Counted from the first letter of the stretch, positions 16,853-26,012 are shown. The stretch: DNA of 64,000 bases from Firmicutes bacterium HGW-Firmicutes-7 (GCA_002841375.1 PGZO01000006.1:62001-126000), one strand, 5' to 3'. The notes: generated by a model not told the origin, from the letters alone. Made by a program: numbers and translations.

Positions 16853-17707
16853 TCATTCACCCTTATTATGTATACCGAAAAAATAATCGTTTAAATCAAC
16901 TCCAAGCCTTTTTGATATCATGGGACATTTTGCCTTGAGCAAAAAGAATATGTTGTTTTTTTCCTCTGAGAGCGCTTCAAAATTCCCTTGCCCTTTGCTA
17001 ATTATTATATCCGCTGTGTTAAATATATTTAAAAAGGCTTCATTACAATCCTCAAGAATAACACCTGGCGCACTACATCCTGTAGAAATAATTTCTGAAA
17101 ACTCTCCTAATCCTGATGCATAGGCATCACTAACTGTTGCATCATTAATGATGGGTTCATCTCTCACGCCATATATAACATCATAAGATGTAAGACATTC
17201 TAATAATACCTTATCAAATATTGTCTCACCCATATTGTCGCCTAAAACCAAAATTCTCTTAGCTGTTTTAAGTTTTTTCTCGAACAATTCAAAATCACTG
17301 ACAGCAAATTCTTTTTCTAATTCCTTTTCAATATATACGTCAACGTCTATGTTATGATATATTGCAGAATCCATATTATTACCAGTAGCAGCTATTTTCA
17401 TTGCCCAATAAAGGCTATTATTTTTATGTTTCAAGAATTGCTTAAGCAACGGATAAACTTTTTTTGCAGCTTCTAGATCTCTCTCTTTAACCATTGAATA
17501 AGGATCTGAAACACTCGTACGCCTCTTAACAGTTTGATGGATTGCTTTAACCATATCTGGAGAACATCTGTATTGTTTATAATTAGAGAGAATTCTTATT
17601 GACTCTTCTACTATCTCTTCTTGCAATTGAAAATCATCCGTCGTCATTCGAGCCGCTTCTAGCGACTGCCGCAGCATACAAGGTAAGCAATCAAGAAATA
17701 TTTTCAT
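16853..17707 (-). CDS. DUF89/ARMT1-like damage-control phosphatase family protein
   Basis: About 284 residues. The N-terminal MKIFLDCLPCMLRQSLEAAR with a CxxC-like pair, GDNMGETIFDKVLLE and IISKGQGNFEALSE match the DUF89 family, whose members are metal-dependent phosphatases that remove harmful sugar phosphates and related metabolites. The Asp/Asn of GDNMGE and the Lys-Gly-Gln-Gly-Asn segment are the usual active-site residues. Start at 17707 follows GGAGGAGG. It lies 47 bp after the ABC operon and may be cotranscribed with it. Confidence 0.88.
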   Translation of the reverse strand: MKIFLDCLPCMLRQSLEAARMTTDDFQLQEEIVEESIRILSNYKQYRCSPDMVKAIHQTVKRRTSVSDPYSMVKERDLEAAKKVYPLLKQFLKHKNNSLYWAMKIAATGNNMDSAIYHNIDVDVYIEKELEKEFAVSDFELFEKKLKTAKRILVLGDNMGETIFDKVLLECLTSYDVIYGVRDEPIINDATVSDAYASGLGEFSEIISTGCSAPGVILEDCNEAFLNIFNTADIIISKGQGNFEALSEEKNNIFFLLKAKCPMISKRLGVDLNDYFFGIHNKGE

Positions 17708-17754
17708 TTTTTCCTCCTCCAATCTATTTTAGATTAATTAGCCTATAACCATAA

Positions 17755-18372
17755 TTAGTTCTGTATACTCAAACCCATTTCTGTCATTATTGTAAAAAAA
17801 TTTTTTCCAATTTTTTGAGCATCCTCTAAATCATGTGTGACAAAAAGAACTGTTTTTTGATTTTCTTCCCAAATTTTCAGAAATTCATCTATTAAATTAT
17901 TTTTAAGTTCTAAATCAAATCCTTTAAAGGGCTCATCCATAAGCAATATATCTGATGGATATGCAAAAGCTCTTGCAACGGAAACACGTTGCTTCATACC
18001 ACCACTAAGCTGATTGGGATAATAATTTTTGTATTCACCAAGACCTACTAAATCTAAATAGTAATTTGCGATTTCCTTAGCCTCATCCTTATGATACAAA
18101 CTAATTAACGCAAAAAATACATTTTCAAAGGCAGTACCCCAAGGCAATAATCGTGTGTCTTGAAATATATATGAAAACTTTTTATGTTCTACCCCTATAA
18201 TCTCTCCCTTTTCATAAGTTATCAGTCCTGCAATTATATTTAAAAGTGTGGACTTACCACAGCCAGAGGGCCCAAGAATACATGAAATTTCTCCATCTGG
18301 AATGCTCAAATTAAAAGCCTCAAAGACCAACAAATCATCATATCTTTTAGTTAAGTCCATTATCTCAATCAT
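17755..18372 (-). CDS. ABC transporter ATP-binding protein (SsuB/TauB/nitrate type)
   Basis: 205 residues: Walker A GPSGCGKST, Q-loop YIFQDTRLLPWGTAFENV (the LLPW motif is typical of SsuB/TauB/ThiZ-like ATPases), signature LSGGMKQRVSVARAF, Walker B ILLMDEPFKGFD, and the switch VTHD. Shorter than many relatives (about 240-260). Its ATG overlaps the permease stop by 4 bases, indicating one operon with permease and binding protein. Confidence 0.92.
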   Translation of the reverse strand: MIEIMDLTKRYDDLLVFEAFNLSIPDGEISCILGPSGCGKSTLLNIIAGLITYEKGEIIGVEHKKFSYIFQDTRLLPWGTAFENVFFALISLYHKDEAKEIANYYLDLVGLGEYKNYYPNQLSGGMKQRVSVARAFAYPSDILLMDEPFKGFDLELKNNLIDEFLKIWEENQKTVLFVTHDLEDAQKIGKNFFTIMTEMGLSIQN

Positions 18373-19160
18373 TTGATATCACTCCTACTTGTCATCTGTT
18401 TTATGCCTTTGCTTCCTACAAACTTAACCGAACGATTAAAAATATTTTCAAAAACCATACTTAATATAATAACAACAATAGTCCATGCAAATAATTGATC
18501 TGATTCTAAGTATATTTTAGCATCATGAAGGTATGCGCCGATAGAATATTTAGGATGACTTAAAACCTCTGCTGCAACCGTAACCTTCCATCCAAGGCCT
18601 AATCCACTCAGTATTCCAGAAATCAGGTAAGGAATAGCCGTTGGTATATAAATATTTTTAATAACATACCTTGTTTTTATCTGATATATTTTTGCCATTT
18701 CCAATAAATCTATGTCTACCTGTTTTATTCCCTGTACAACTGAGGTCCAAATGATAGGATAGCACATAAGAAAACAAATAAAAATCGGCACATCACCAGA
18801 ATCAAACCATAATAATGCAATAATAATAAAAGATAAAACAGGGGTGGATTTAACAATAACGATCATCGGATGAAATAGTTCATAGATCATCTTATTCAAT
18901 CCGGAAGCAATTCCTGTGATAATGCCAATGACGATGGAAATTGTAAAGCCTAGCAATACCCTATATATACTTGTTCCAATCACTACCCAAAAATCGCTAT
19001 CAAAAACAAGGCTATTCAAAGCTTTAAATGTTGAGAACGGCGTTGGTACGAACAGCTCCTCATTTATAATCCAGGCTACTATATGCCATATGAAAATCAA
19101 AAATAAAAGAGCACATACTTTATGGAACAAAGTCTTATTTTTGGTAATAAAAAGCATCAT
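18369..19160 (-). CDS. ABC transporter permease (SsuC/TauC type)
   Basis: 263 residues with about six membrane helices and the BPD_transp_1 EAA loop (IWTSVVQGIKQVDIDLLEMA followed by the permease coupling residues). Its start overlaps the 3' end of the binding-protein gene by 26 bp, with GGAGG ahead, so the two are translationally linked. Substrate is set by the binding protein: sulfonate, nitrate, thiamine-precursor or a similar small anion. Confidence 0.9.
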   Translation of the reverse strand: MMLFITKNKTLFHKVCALLFLIFIWHIVAWIINEELFVPTPFSTFKALNSLVFDSDFWVVIGTSIYRVLLGFTISIVIGIITGIASGLNKMIYELFHPMIVIVKSTPVLSFIIIALLWFDSGDVPIFICFLMCYPIIWTSVVQGIKQVDIDLLEMAKIYQIKTRYVIKNIYIPTAIPYLISGILSGLGLGWKVTVAAEVLSHPKYSIGAYLHDAKIYLESDQLFAWTIVVIILSMVFENIFNRSVKFVGSKGIKQMTSRSDIK

Positions 19161-20118
19161 TTGGTAACGTGCCTCCTAATGCTTTAGCATCTATTTCAAA
19201 TAGTACCTTATAAAATCCTTGTAACATCTCTTTTGCTTCTTTTCCATCCTTATATACGATGCTACAATTAGGTATTGCAATAGTTGCAACTTCCTTATTT
19301 CCTATAATACCATGTTTTTCTATATATTCTCCAGCACGCTCTGGATTGTCATTTACCCAAGTGACAGACTCTTCATAGGCATTTAAAAAATCATCTAATT
19401 TATCCTTGTTAGCTTCTACAAATGCCTTGCTCGCAACTAAACAACCCATTGTAAGCTGACTGCCATTTTCAAGTGCATCCCATTCTTCCGTTAAATCAAC
19501 GGCAATTTCAACATTCTTATTTTTCATAATTGTGGTTGTTACAAAAGGCTGTGGTAAAAGAGCAATTTCTATATTGCCTGCGGCAACATGAGCAGATAAC
19601 TCTTCGTGAGAGAAGGAATAATCAATTTCTAAATCTTTTTCTGGATCTAATCCATTACTTTTTAGTAAATATGAAAAAACATATTCTACAACTGTACCTT
19701 TACCACTTGCTGAAATATTCTTTCCTTTTAGATCCTTAATAGAATTAATAGTTCCAGTTGTATCTAATATGTAAATGACACCTAGCGTATTTACTGCAAT
19801 TAATTCTACATCACCTCCCGTTTTATTATAAATTACTGAAGCTAAATTCGTAGGTAATGCTGCAATATCAACCTCGTTATTAATAATCTTGCTCACCAAT
19901 TCGTCAGGTGAACCGTATGCGCTAAATAAAAAGTTAGGATCAACAAGGTCAGACTCGTCTTCCATAAGTTTTGCCATCCCCATTCCTGTTGGCCCTTTTA
20001 AAACTGCTATATTAATCGGTGTTTTTGGTTCGTTTTTATTAGCTGTGCAGGCAGATACGCTTACTGATAATACCATTACTAACCCTATGCTTATAAATCT
20101 TTTTAATAATTTGTTCAT
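19135..20118 (-). CDS. ABC transporter substrate-binding lipoprotein (NMT1/SsuA-like)
   Basis: 327 residues with a lipoprotein signal ending SACTANK (lipobox Cys near residue 24). The mature protein has the NMT1/SsuA/TauA fold: IAVLKGPTGMGMAKLM, SPDELVSKIINNEVDIAALPTN, and AGNIEIALLPQPF. The GPTGMGMAKLM form is common among clostridial proteins annotated as taurine, nitrate or thiamine-precursor binders; the ligand is not determined here. AAGGAG precedes the ATG. It is the first gene of its operon. Confidence 0.9.
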   Translation of the reverse strand: MNKLLKRFISIGLVMVLSVSVSACTANKNEPKTPINIAVLKGPTGMGMAKLMEDESDLVDPNFLFSAYGSPDELVSKIINNEVDIAALPTNLASVIYNKTGGDVELIAVNTLGVIYILDTTGTINSIKDLKGKNISASGKGTVVEYVFSYLLKSNGLDPEKDLEIDYSFSHEELSAHVAAGNIEIALLPQPFVTTTIMKNKNVEIAVDLTEEWDALENGSQLTMGCLVASKAFVEANKDKLDDFLNAYEESVTWVNDNPERAGEYIEKHGIIGNKEVATIAIPNCSIVYKDGKEAKEMLQGFYKVLFEIDAKALGGTLPNDAFYYQK

Positions 20119-20166
20119 TTATTTCTCCTTTATATGGACACTCTGGATATTTCTATCATTATAACA

Positions 20167-20220
20167 TTAATGCTTTGTTATATGGTATAGATTTGTCTTT
20201 TTTCGATATCAGCTGGCAAT
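20167..20220 (-). pseudogene. Remnant of an ISLre2-type transposase C-terminus
   Basis: Read on the minus strand the fragment gives IAS-stop-YRKKTNLYHITKH, aligning with VASRYWKKNRSIPRNNSIKR of the transposase at 45553-46676; the DNA also matches 45604-45660 in a run of short identical blocks (TGGTATAG, TCTTTTT, ATATC-GCTGGC). An internal stop confirms decay. Only about 55 bp survive. Confidence 0.62.
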
Positions 20221-20404
20221 ATTGATAAAATGACGATTGATGTGCTCCAGAAGCTTATCTAGCCTATATGAAATCCATAATCCTGATATGCAAAAAATGT
20301 TTCCAAAAATGATCGCATAAATTATACGCCTTTTTAGTTTTTAGGAAACCAATCCTGCAATTGCAGCAGGTGCCGTTAGCAACGCCCCCGTAAGAAATGC
20401 CATT

Positions 20405-20454
20405 AAAACCCCCTTCTGCGATAGATCTTATTAACCTACCGCAAAGGGGGTTTT
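20405..20454 (-). terminator. Terminator of the NifX-like/flavin reductase operon
   Basis: AAAACCCCCTTCTGCGATAG (20405-20424) pairs with CTACCGCAAAGGGGGTTTT (20436-20454) with only small mismatches. It is a long, GC-cored stem downstream of the 20526 gene. A 20-codon frame at 20341-20403 follows it, with AGGGGG of the stem as a possible ribosome site. Confidence 0.8.
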
Positions 20455-20525
20455 GGAAAGAAAATAGTAAGAATATTTTATCTTATGTATCTTCCTCAGC
20501 AATGTAATGCTATGTTTTTATTAAT

Positions 20526-20888
20526 TTAATTCCCGCACTCATCTGCATGTTGATGTTCGTGACAAACAGAACCAGTGGATTTGAGCTCACCTAACAAATA
20601 ACTTTTTACTGCAGCTTCTGTACTTCCTTTAGTCCCAATAATAACCTCGATATCTTTCTCATTAAAGATATCAATGGCGCCACCACCCATGCCACCTGAA
20701 ATAATAACTTTAACACCTAGTTCATTTAAGAAATTAGGTAAAAATCCGGGTCTATGTCCAGGGTTTGGAACTGACTCGCTCTTTACAATTTTATTGTTTT
20801 CTGTTTCAAAAATACCAAAATTCTCGCAATGTCCAAAATGTTCTGTAACCATTCCATTATCACTTGCTACTGCAATTTTCATTTTCAT
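20526..20888 (-). CDS. NifX/NifB-family dinitrogenase cofactor-like protein
   Basis: 120 residues of the MTH1175-like fold: MKIAVASDNGMVTEHFGHCENFGIFE at the start (given here in part), KVIISGGMGGGAIDIFNEKDIEVI in the middle, and a Cys/His tail (CHEHQHADECGN) that could bind metal. Stand-alone members occur widely in anaerobes with no nitrogenase and their function is unknown; they are thought to carry or assemble metal clusters. No nif genes are visible here. It lies 62 bp after a flavin reductase gene in the same direction. Confidence 0.88.
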   Translation of the reverse strand: MKMKIAVASDNGMVTEHFGHCENFGIFETENNKIVKSESVPNPGHRPGFLPNFLNELGVKVIISGGMGGGAIDIFNEKDIEVIIGTKGSTEAAVKSYLLGELKSTGSVCHEHQHADECGN

Positions 20889-20950
20889 TTTATTTGCTCC
20901 ATTTTCTAATATATTTTTTATTTACATAGGATCGTCTTAAAAACAAATAC

Positions 20951-21442
20951 TTAAAGATAACTAATTTGAGAAAAATCGATGTTACCTTCTTGATCAACTA
21001 ATTTTGCATCGGCGTGAACATACTCAATTTTACCGATAAACATTTCATGTGAGCCTGTAACAATCGAATCGACAATCGTGCATTCGATATTGACAGGACA
21101 ATCTGAAAGAATAGGGGCATTTACTTTCTCACCGTCTTTTAGTTTAACCTTCATTGCCTCTAATTTATCCCCATCTCTTTTACTGTGACTTCCCAAATAG
21201 TCAAAAGTTTCTTTGTAACTTTGATCTACCAAATTCACTACAAAGCACCCTGATTCTTTAATCATTTGATAGGAATACCTTGTTGGGACAATCCCTACCA
21301 TAACCATTGGAGGATCATAACTGCAATTACCACAATAACCTACTGCGAGCACATTATCTTCTCCATTTAACCCCCTGCAAGATACAAGCACTTTAGGCAT
21401 AGGTTGAAGACTCGATTTTAATTTTGCTTTACTTTTTTCCAT
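20951..21442 (-). CDS. Flavin reductase family protein (FMN-binding split barrel)
   Basis: 163 residues. The N-terminal part has the split-barrel signature PKVLVSCRGLNGEDNVLAVG followed by PPMVMVGIVPTRYSYQMIKE and CFVVNLVDQSYKETFDYLG, where FMN contacts are made. Anaerobic members of this family bind FMN and may reduce flavins, Fe(III) or other acceptors. AAAGGAG precedes the ATG. It probably forms an operon with the NifX-like gene. Confidence 0.9.
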   Translation of the reverse strand: MEKSKAKLKSSLQPMPKVLVSCRGLNGEDNVLAVGYCGNCSYDPPMVMVGIVPTRYSYQMIKESGCFVVNLVDQSYKETFDYLGSHSKRDGDKLEAMKVKLKDGEKVNAPILSDCPVNIECTIVDSIVTGSHEMFIGKIEYVHADAKLVDQEGNIDFSQISYL

Positions 21443-21733
21443 TTAACAAAACTCCTTTAACATTCATTTTTACTGCATTTTCAATAAAGCTTTTATATTA
21501 ATACACTTTGACTAGATCCTTGTTCATTTGGGTCTATTTCATCTCTACCTGATATATCAATTACCTCCTCTTTTGTTATTAGCATATACCCTTTATAGTC
21601 TTTATTATACGCCATTATGAGCATATGTCAATAACGTGTTTTCATTAAATTTCCATTTAGATGGTTTTAGTTATAGAAATTGGATAAGCTTTTCTACTTA
21701 AATCTAAACAGTAAGCCATTTAAGCAACAAAAA

Positions 21734-21752
21734 AAAGGTCATGAAGACCTTT
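21734..21752. terminator. Small hairpin, possible terminator
   Basis: AAAGGTC (21734-21740) pairs with GACCTTT (21746-21752) with a 5-nt loop, preceded by an A run of about nine. It could end leftward transcription from the feo operon as a second site. Confidence 0.4.
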
Positions 21753-21822
21753 ATAAATCAAATTATAATCCACCATGCTACCATTAATATCTTGACTGCC
21801 TCATACTTGAACAAATAAAAAT

Positions 21823-21861
21823 GCCCACCATCACTGAATGTGTTCTTCATTGACGGTGGGC
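21823..21861 (-). terminator. Terminator of the feo operon
   Basis: GCCCACCATCA (21823-21833) pairs with TGACGGTGGGC (21851-21861), one mismatch, and on the minus strand is followed by ATTTTTATTTG. Confidence 0.8.
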
Positions 21862-21885
21862 CATAGTAAAAGCAATTCTTTCTGT

Positions 21886-22029
21886 CTATTTATTCTTTTC
21901 ACAAGTCCCATTAGCCTTGTAAGAAGGACAACCTGAACACTTGACATTGTTCTTCTTATCTCTATAGATCTTATAAGAAGCACCACCAAGTATCGTCAGA
22001 ACAATAATAATAACAATTAAATCACCCAT
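21886..22029 (-). CDS. FeoB-associated Cys-rich membrane protein
   Basis: A 47-residue peptide, MGDLIVIIIVLTILGGASYK being its membrane segment, followed by a basic linker and a Cys-rich tail (VKCSGCPSYKANGTC) with three cysteines, CxxC plus one. It begins 11 bp after feoB. This is the small FeoB-associated (Pfam 'FeoB_associated') protein, thought to help FeoB-mediated iron uptake, perhaps by handling Fe(II) on the cytosolic side. Confidence 0.85.
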   Translation of the reverse strand: MGDLIVIIIVLTILGGASYKIYRDKKNNVKCSGCPSYKANGTCEKNK

Positions 22030-22040
22030 AATATCACCTC

Positions 22041-24041
22041 TTATGCTTCTTGATAATTAGAAATGTTTCCTTGCAGGGTTCCTCTTCTCATTAATACTAC
22101 AATGCAAGTTATTATCGCCATAACAGCTATAAGTCCTGGAATAAAAGCAGTACCAACTGCTCCAGTCTCGATTAAAGTACCTACTTGATAGATGACAAAA
22201 GCTACAACATATCCCATTGCTAATTGAAAGGCTACTGCCCCAAAGACCCATTTCTTTGACTCCATCTCCGCATTCATTGCACCAATAGCAGCAAAACAAG
22301 GTGGCGTAAATAAATTAAAAGCCAGATACGAAAGTGCTGCCGTAGTTGAGAGTCCCATAACTCCTGCAACGTTCGTTGCTCCACCAACCAAAGCAAGTTC
22401 ATCTGTATTAATAAAATTAGTTATTCCATAAACTACAGCTAATGTTCCAACAACATTCTCTTTTGCAATAAATCCAGTGATTGCAGCTGCAGCTAATTGC
22501 CATACACCAAACCCCAATGGCAAGAGAAGAACAGCAAAGGGTGAAGCTATGCCTGCTAAAATGCTTGTACTTTCAGCACCTTCGGCAACAACTTGGAAAG
22601 ACCAATTAAAGGTTTGCATAATCTGTACTAAAGCATTACATACAAGAATGATCGTAGCTGCTTTTACAACAAAAGCTTTACCTCTAGATAACATTGATAT
22701 TGTTGCTCTTTTTATACTTGGGAACTTATACTCCGGCAACTCCATAATGAAGAAGCTTTTTGTTTTTTCTTCACCAGTAATTTTTCTTACAATTAACGCG
22801 CTGATAATAATTAGTACAATCGCTAAAAAGTACATAGATGTTCCAACCCAAGCAGCATCTCCAAAGAAAACACCAGCAAACAAAGCAATGACAGGCAACT
22901 TAGCACCACACGGCATAAATGGCGTTAACATTGCAGTCGTTCTTCGTTGTCTATCATCTTTAATCGTTCTTGTTGCCATAATACCTGGAATCGCGCAGCC
23001 AGTTCCAATAATCATAGGAATTATTGATTTACCTGAAAGTCCTACTTTCTTAAAGAATCGATCCATAATAACTGCTACACGTGCCATATACCCGCAATCA
23101 TCAAGTAGTGCAAGTAAAAAGAATAAAACCATAATAAGTGGTAAGAATCCAACTACTGCACCTACACCACCAATAATACCATCAAGTAGCAATGTAGATA
23201 AGACAGGGGATACATTTGCTCCTAATGCACCTTCTACTAAGGCATACAGTCCGTCAATCCAACCAACTAACATATCTGCAAGAAAAGTACCAACATAAGT
23301 TTGAGATATAGAAAACACTGCCCACATAATAAGTGCAAATATTGGAATACCTAACCACTTATGAGCTAAGACACGATCTATGGCATCCTGTTGGGTTTGT
23401 TTATTACTTGTGATTTTTCGTTTTTCAACCTTCAAAACAACTTTTTTCACAAACTCATATCTTTTTTTATCTATCGCCTCAACAGCTTTTCTATCTGATA
23501 AATCCACATTTTCACAATCAAATGGCGTTTTTTGTCCCATTCCACATGCTTTAACTGCAGCTGTTATTAGTTCAGCCAGTCCGTTGTCCTTGCCTCTCGT
23601 AGATATGGTTTCTATAACCGGACACCCAAGGAGCTTTGAAAGCTCATATGTATTAATCTCTGTTTCTTTTCTCTTCGTTAAATCGCTTTTATTTAGTGCA
23701 ACAACCACAGGAATCCCGAGCTCTAATAACTGTGTTGTGAAAAATAAGCTTCTACTTAAATTGGTAGCATCTACAATATTAATAATGACATCTGGATGTT
23801 CATTATTAACAAAATCACTTGTTATGCTCTCCTCTGATGTAAAAGGTGACATTGAGTACGCTCCAGGTAAATCAACAACTGTAATATCAGCATTTAATTG
23901 ATTTAAAGATTTTTTTACATCCCCTTCTTTCTTTTCAATTGTAACACCTGCCCAGTTCCCTACGTGTTCAACTCTACCTGTAATAGCGTTAAATAGCGAT
24001 GTTTTCCCACTATTGGGATTTCCCGTTAATGCAATCCTCAT
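22041..24041 (-). CDS. feoB: Ferrous iron transporter FeoB
   Basis: 666 residues. The N-terminal G domain has G1 GNPNSGKTS (7-15), G3 DLPGAYS (57-63) and G4 NKSD (117-120). A regulatory helical region follows, then the two-gate membrane core with CGYMARVAVIMDRFFKKVGL, GTGCAIPGIMATRTI and MPCGAKLPVIALFAGVFF, where Cys residues line the iron path. Length is at the short end of the family. It imports Fe(II) at the cost of GTP. Upstream feoA and downstream Cys-rich peptide complete the system. AAGAGGAG precedes the ATG. Confidence 0.97.
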   Translation of the reverse strand: MRIALTGNPNSGKTSLFNAITGRVEHVGNWAGVTIEKKEGDVKKSLNQLNADITVVDLPGAYSMSPFTSEESITSDFVNNEHPDVIINIVDATNLSRSLFFTTQLLELGIPVVVALNKSDLTKRKETEINTYELSKLLGCPVIETISTRGKDNGLAELITAAVKACGMGQKTPFDCENVDLSDRKAVEAIDKKRYEFVKKVVLKVEKRKITSNKQTQQDAIDRVLAHKWLGIPIFALIMWAVFSISQTYVGTFLADMLVGWIDGLYALVEGALGANVSPVLSTLLLDGIIGGVGAVVGFLPLIMVLFFLLALLDDCGYMARVAVIMDRFFKKVGLSGKSIIPMIIGTGCAIPGIMATRTIKDDRQRRTTAMLTPFMPCGAKLPVIALFAGVFFGDAAWVGTSMYFLAIVLIIISALIVRKITGEEKTKSFFIMELPEYKFPSIKRATISMLSRGKAFVVKAATIILVCNALVQIMQTFNWSFQVVAEGAESTSILAGIASPFAVLLLPLGFGVWQLAAAAITGFIAKENVVGTLAVVYGITNFINTDELALVGGATNVAGVMGLSTTAALSYLAFNLFTPPCFAAIGAMNAEMESKKWVFGAVAFQLAMGYVVAFVIYQVGTLIETGAVGTAFIPGLIAVMAIITCIVVLMRRGTLQGNISNYQEA

Positions 24042-24172
24042 TGTATAAATCTCCTCTTCTTTAATTTATCAACTTTATTAATTCAGATGTGTTAAATTAA
24101 TCACATTCTTGAATGTTTCTCCGCCAAATTCCATTTGAGCAAATTCAAATGAGCAAAGTTAGCAATACGTAA

Positions 24173-24193
24173 TGATATTGGCACTCATTATCA
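24173..24193. promoter_or_regulatory. Possible metalloregulator operator upstream of feoB
   Basis: TGATATT (24173-24179) and ATTATCA (24187-24193) form an imperfect inverted repeat with a 7-bp centre, about 130 bp upstream of feoB. Half-sites resemble Fur-like TGATAAT but the spacing is not the classic 7-1-7. Weak candidate. Confidence 0.3.
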
Positions 24194-24294
24194 GTTGGAT
24201 TTCATAAAAATAACTGCTTATCACAGTATTCTTATCAATAACTACTTTATATATAAGGCTTAGCTTATGCTCTTCTTATTGTTATATATAACGC

Positions 24295-24621
24295 TTAAAT
24301 CATAATACATTCTGCCAAATCTTTATCTATACTGTATCGTGCGTCCTTTACTACAACAACATACTGATCTGCAAGAATTGAGATAACAGTTATTGTCTCG
24401 CCTTCATAACAACCGAGGGTAAATAAGAAATCTTGGACTTCATTATTGTTCGTCTCTACAGATTTTATTGTATATTCCGCATTAATTCTAGCTCCTGTTA
24501 AGGCAATTCCATTCATATGCGATGTTTCTCTGCTGATGCTTTTGTTTACCAAACCCATACCATCTCTTTCTATATTTCGCCTATTCTCAAATATGCCTCT
24601 TTGCTTATATATGTTTTCCAT
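24295..24621 (-). CDS. feoA: FeoA-domain protein
   Basis: About 108 residues from the ATG at 24621, which follows CCGGAGG. The C-terminal ~70 residues have the FeoA SH3-like pattern: beta strand, LFTLGCYEGETITVISI, then VVVVKDARYSIDKDLAECI. The N-terminal ~35 residues form a polar extension absent from typical 75-residue FeoA proteins. FeoA is a small cytosolic partner of FeoB. It lies 253 bp upstream of feoB on the same strand, with room for a separate promoter. Confidence 0.85.
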   Translation of the reverse strand: MENIYKQRGIFENRRNIERDGMGLVNKSISRETSHMNGIALTGARINAEYTIKSVETNNNEVQDFLFTLGCYEGETITVISILADQYVVVVKDARYSIDKDLAECIMI

Positions 24622-24885
24622 AATATGCCTCCGGTTTGTTAACAATTTAAACTATAATTCAAATTGTTCTTTGTTTCTAATGTAAATTCATAGTCAGAAA
24701 TTATACCAACAAATTGCAGATTAGCAAACTGATATATCTGTGAAATTGAAATCCATTATCAATATACCATACTTTAACTCTATTGTCAATCATCCACTCT
24801 TTTAAAATCTTTGTAAGTCATGTATATTTTATTCAACAAAGTCGTATCCCACTTTTATTACCTTTTTGTTTTAATATTTAACAAA

Positions 24886-24925
24886 ACCTTCACCTATTTA
24901 GCGGGGGCTATTTATAGGTGAAGGT
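24886..24925 (-). terminator. Terminator of the sugar ABC operon
   Basis: ACCTTCACCTAT (24886-24897) pairs perfectly with ATAGGTGAAGGT (24914-24925), followed on the minus strand by a T-rich run, 22 bp past the binding-protein stop codon. The 260 bp beyond it (to 24621) hold only the feoA promoter region. Confidence 0.85.
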
Positions 24926-24947
24926 CAGGAAAAAGTAATTGAAAGAT

Positions 24948-26012
24948 TTATTTTAACTTTGTATCAGAATTATATTGTTCTTTTAAGAATTTCTGAGCTG
25001 CTTCAACATCATCACCAGTGATTACAGCAGAAGAAACAAAGATATCATCAATGCTCTTCATATCTCGCTCGGCATTAATTATTTCTAAAATAGTGTCTAT
25101 TGTTTTAAATGCTAAGTCTTTTGGTAAATTAGCATTGGCAATTTTTAATGAACTATTTGGGTCTGCTATTTTCAAAAGTTCAGGTTCTGAACCATCATGG
25201 CTAACCACTATTTCTGTTTTAATCGTACCTCTACCCTGAGATTCTAGAGCAGCTAGAGCGCCCATACCTTGATCGCCATTCGCTCCAAAAAACACGTTGA
25301 GTGATGAGTCAGCTTGAATTGCATCCTCTACAACTGACATAGCCTTATCTATTTTTCCTTCACCATTTAATCTTGTAACTACTTCTGCATCTGGAATTAT
25401 TGATTTAAATCCTTCAATAAATCCATCTGAACGATCTGTTGATGCTGAAACGCCACTTATTTCTACAATACAAATTTTAGCTTCTTGATCTGGTAATTGA
25501 GTTAAGAACTTTTTAGCTGCCGCAACGCCACCCAAAGCACCCGCTGCTTTTTCATCAATTCCCACAAAAGGAGCATTTGCGGTTGTAGGATCGTGCTTTA
25601 TTGCAAATGTAATAACTGGAATACCAGCTGCTTGTGCCATATTAATATCTGCTGATCCAGCTGATCCTTCAAGTAAGCAGTAGATAATGCCATCAACGTT
25701 TTGAGCCACGAGGTTTTCCATTTGACTAGCCATATTTGCTTGATCTAATTTGCCATCTAGTTCAATAAGTTCAATACCTTTTTCTTTAGCATACGCTTGT
25801 GTATGCATTGCATGCGCTTGATAATAAGGATGTTCTGCCGTTAAGTAAATGACACCGATTTTAAGCGGATCTTCATTTTCTATTTCTGAATCTGCTTTTT
25901 CAGTTGCTCCTTCCTCTTTAACAATTGCAACATTCTCAACTTTTTTACCACATCCTGCAAATAAACTTAGAACAAATAACAATGTAAATACCAATCCCAA
26001 TACTTTTTTCAT
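24948..26012 (-). CDS. Sugar ABC transporter substrate-binding lipoprotein (type 1 periplasmic-binding fold)
   Basis: About 354 residues from the ATG at 26012 (AAGGAG ahead; the frame is open to 26060). Lipobox is in LFAGCGKK. The mature protein has the RbsB/MglB-type fold: IGVIYLTAEHPYYQAHAMH, DGIIYCLLEGSAGSADINMA, GIPVITFAIKHD, and VFFGANGDQGMGALAALES. Members bind ribose, galactose, allose or similar sugars; the phosphomannose isomerase and ROK kinase in the operon point to a hexose. It is the last gene of the operon. Confidence 0.9.
   Translation of the reverse strand: MKKVLGLVFTLLFVLSLFAGCGKKVENVAIVKEEGATEKADSEIENEDPLKIGVIYLTAEHPYYQAHAMHTQAYAKEKGIELIELDGKLDQANMASQMENLVAQNVDGIIYCLLEGSAGSADINMAQAAGIPVITFAIKHDPTTANAPFVGIDEKAAGALGGVAAAKKFLTQLPDQEAKICIVEISGVSASTDRSDGFIEGFKSIIPDAEVVTRLNGEGKIDKAMSVVEDAIQADSSLNVFFGANGDQGMGALAALESQGRGTIKTEIVVSHDGSEPELLKIADPNSSLKIANANLPKDLAFKTIDTILEIINAERDMKSIDDIFVSSAVITGDDVEAAQKFLKEQYNSDTKLK

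Larger units (their letters stand above)
21443..21885. other. Intergenic stretch holding two hairpins
   Basis: No gene is seen. The stretch contains a short hairpin at 21734-21752 and the feo operon terminator at 21823-21861. The part near 21443-21600 must carry the promoter of the flavin reductase operon. Confidence 0.5.

Noticed and set aside
20526-21442. Possible nitrogenase cofactor operon
   Set aside because: The NifX-like protein is of the stand-alone type found in many non-fixing anaerobes and no nif genes are present.
22477-23298. 273-codon plus-strand frame opposite feoB
   Set aside because: It is an antisense shadow of the strongly conserved feoB gene with low-complexity composition and no ribosome site.
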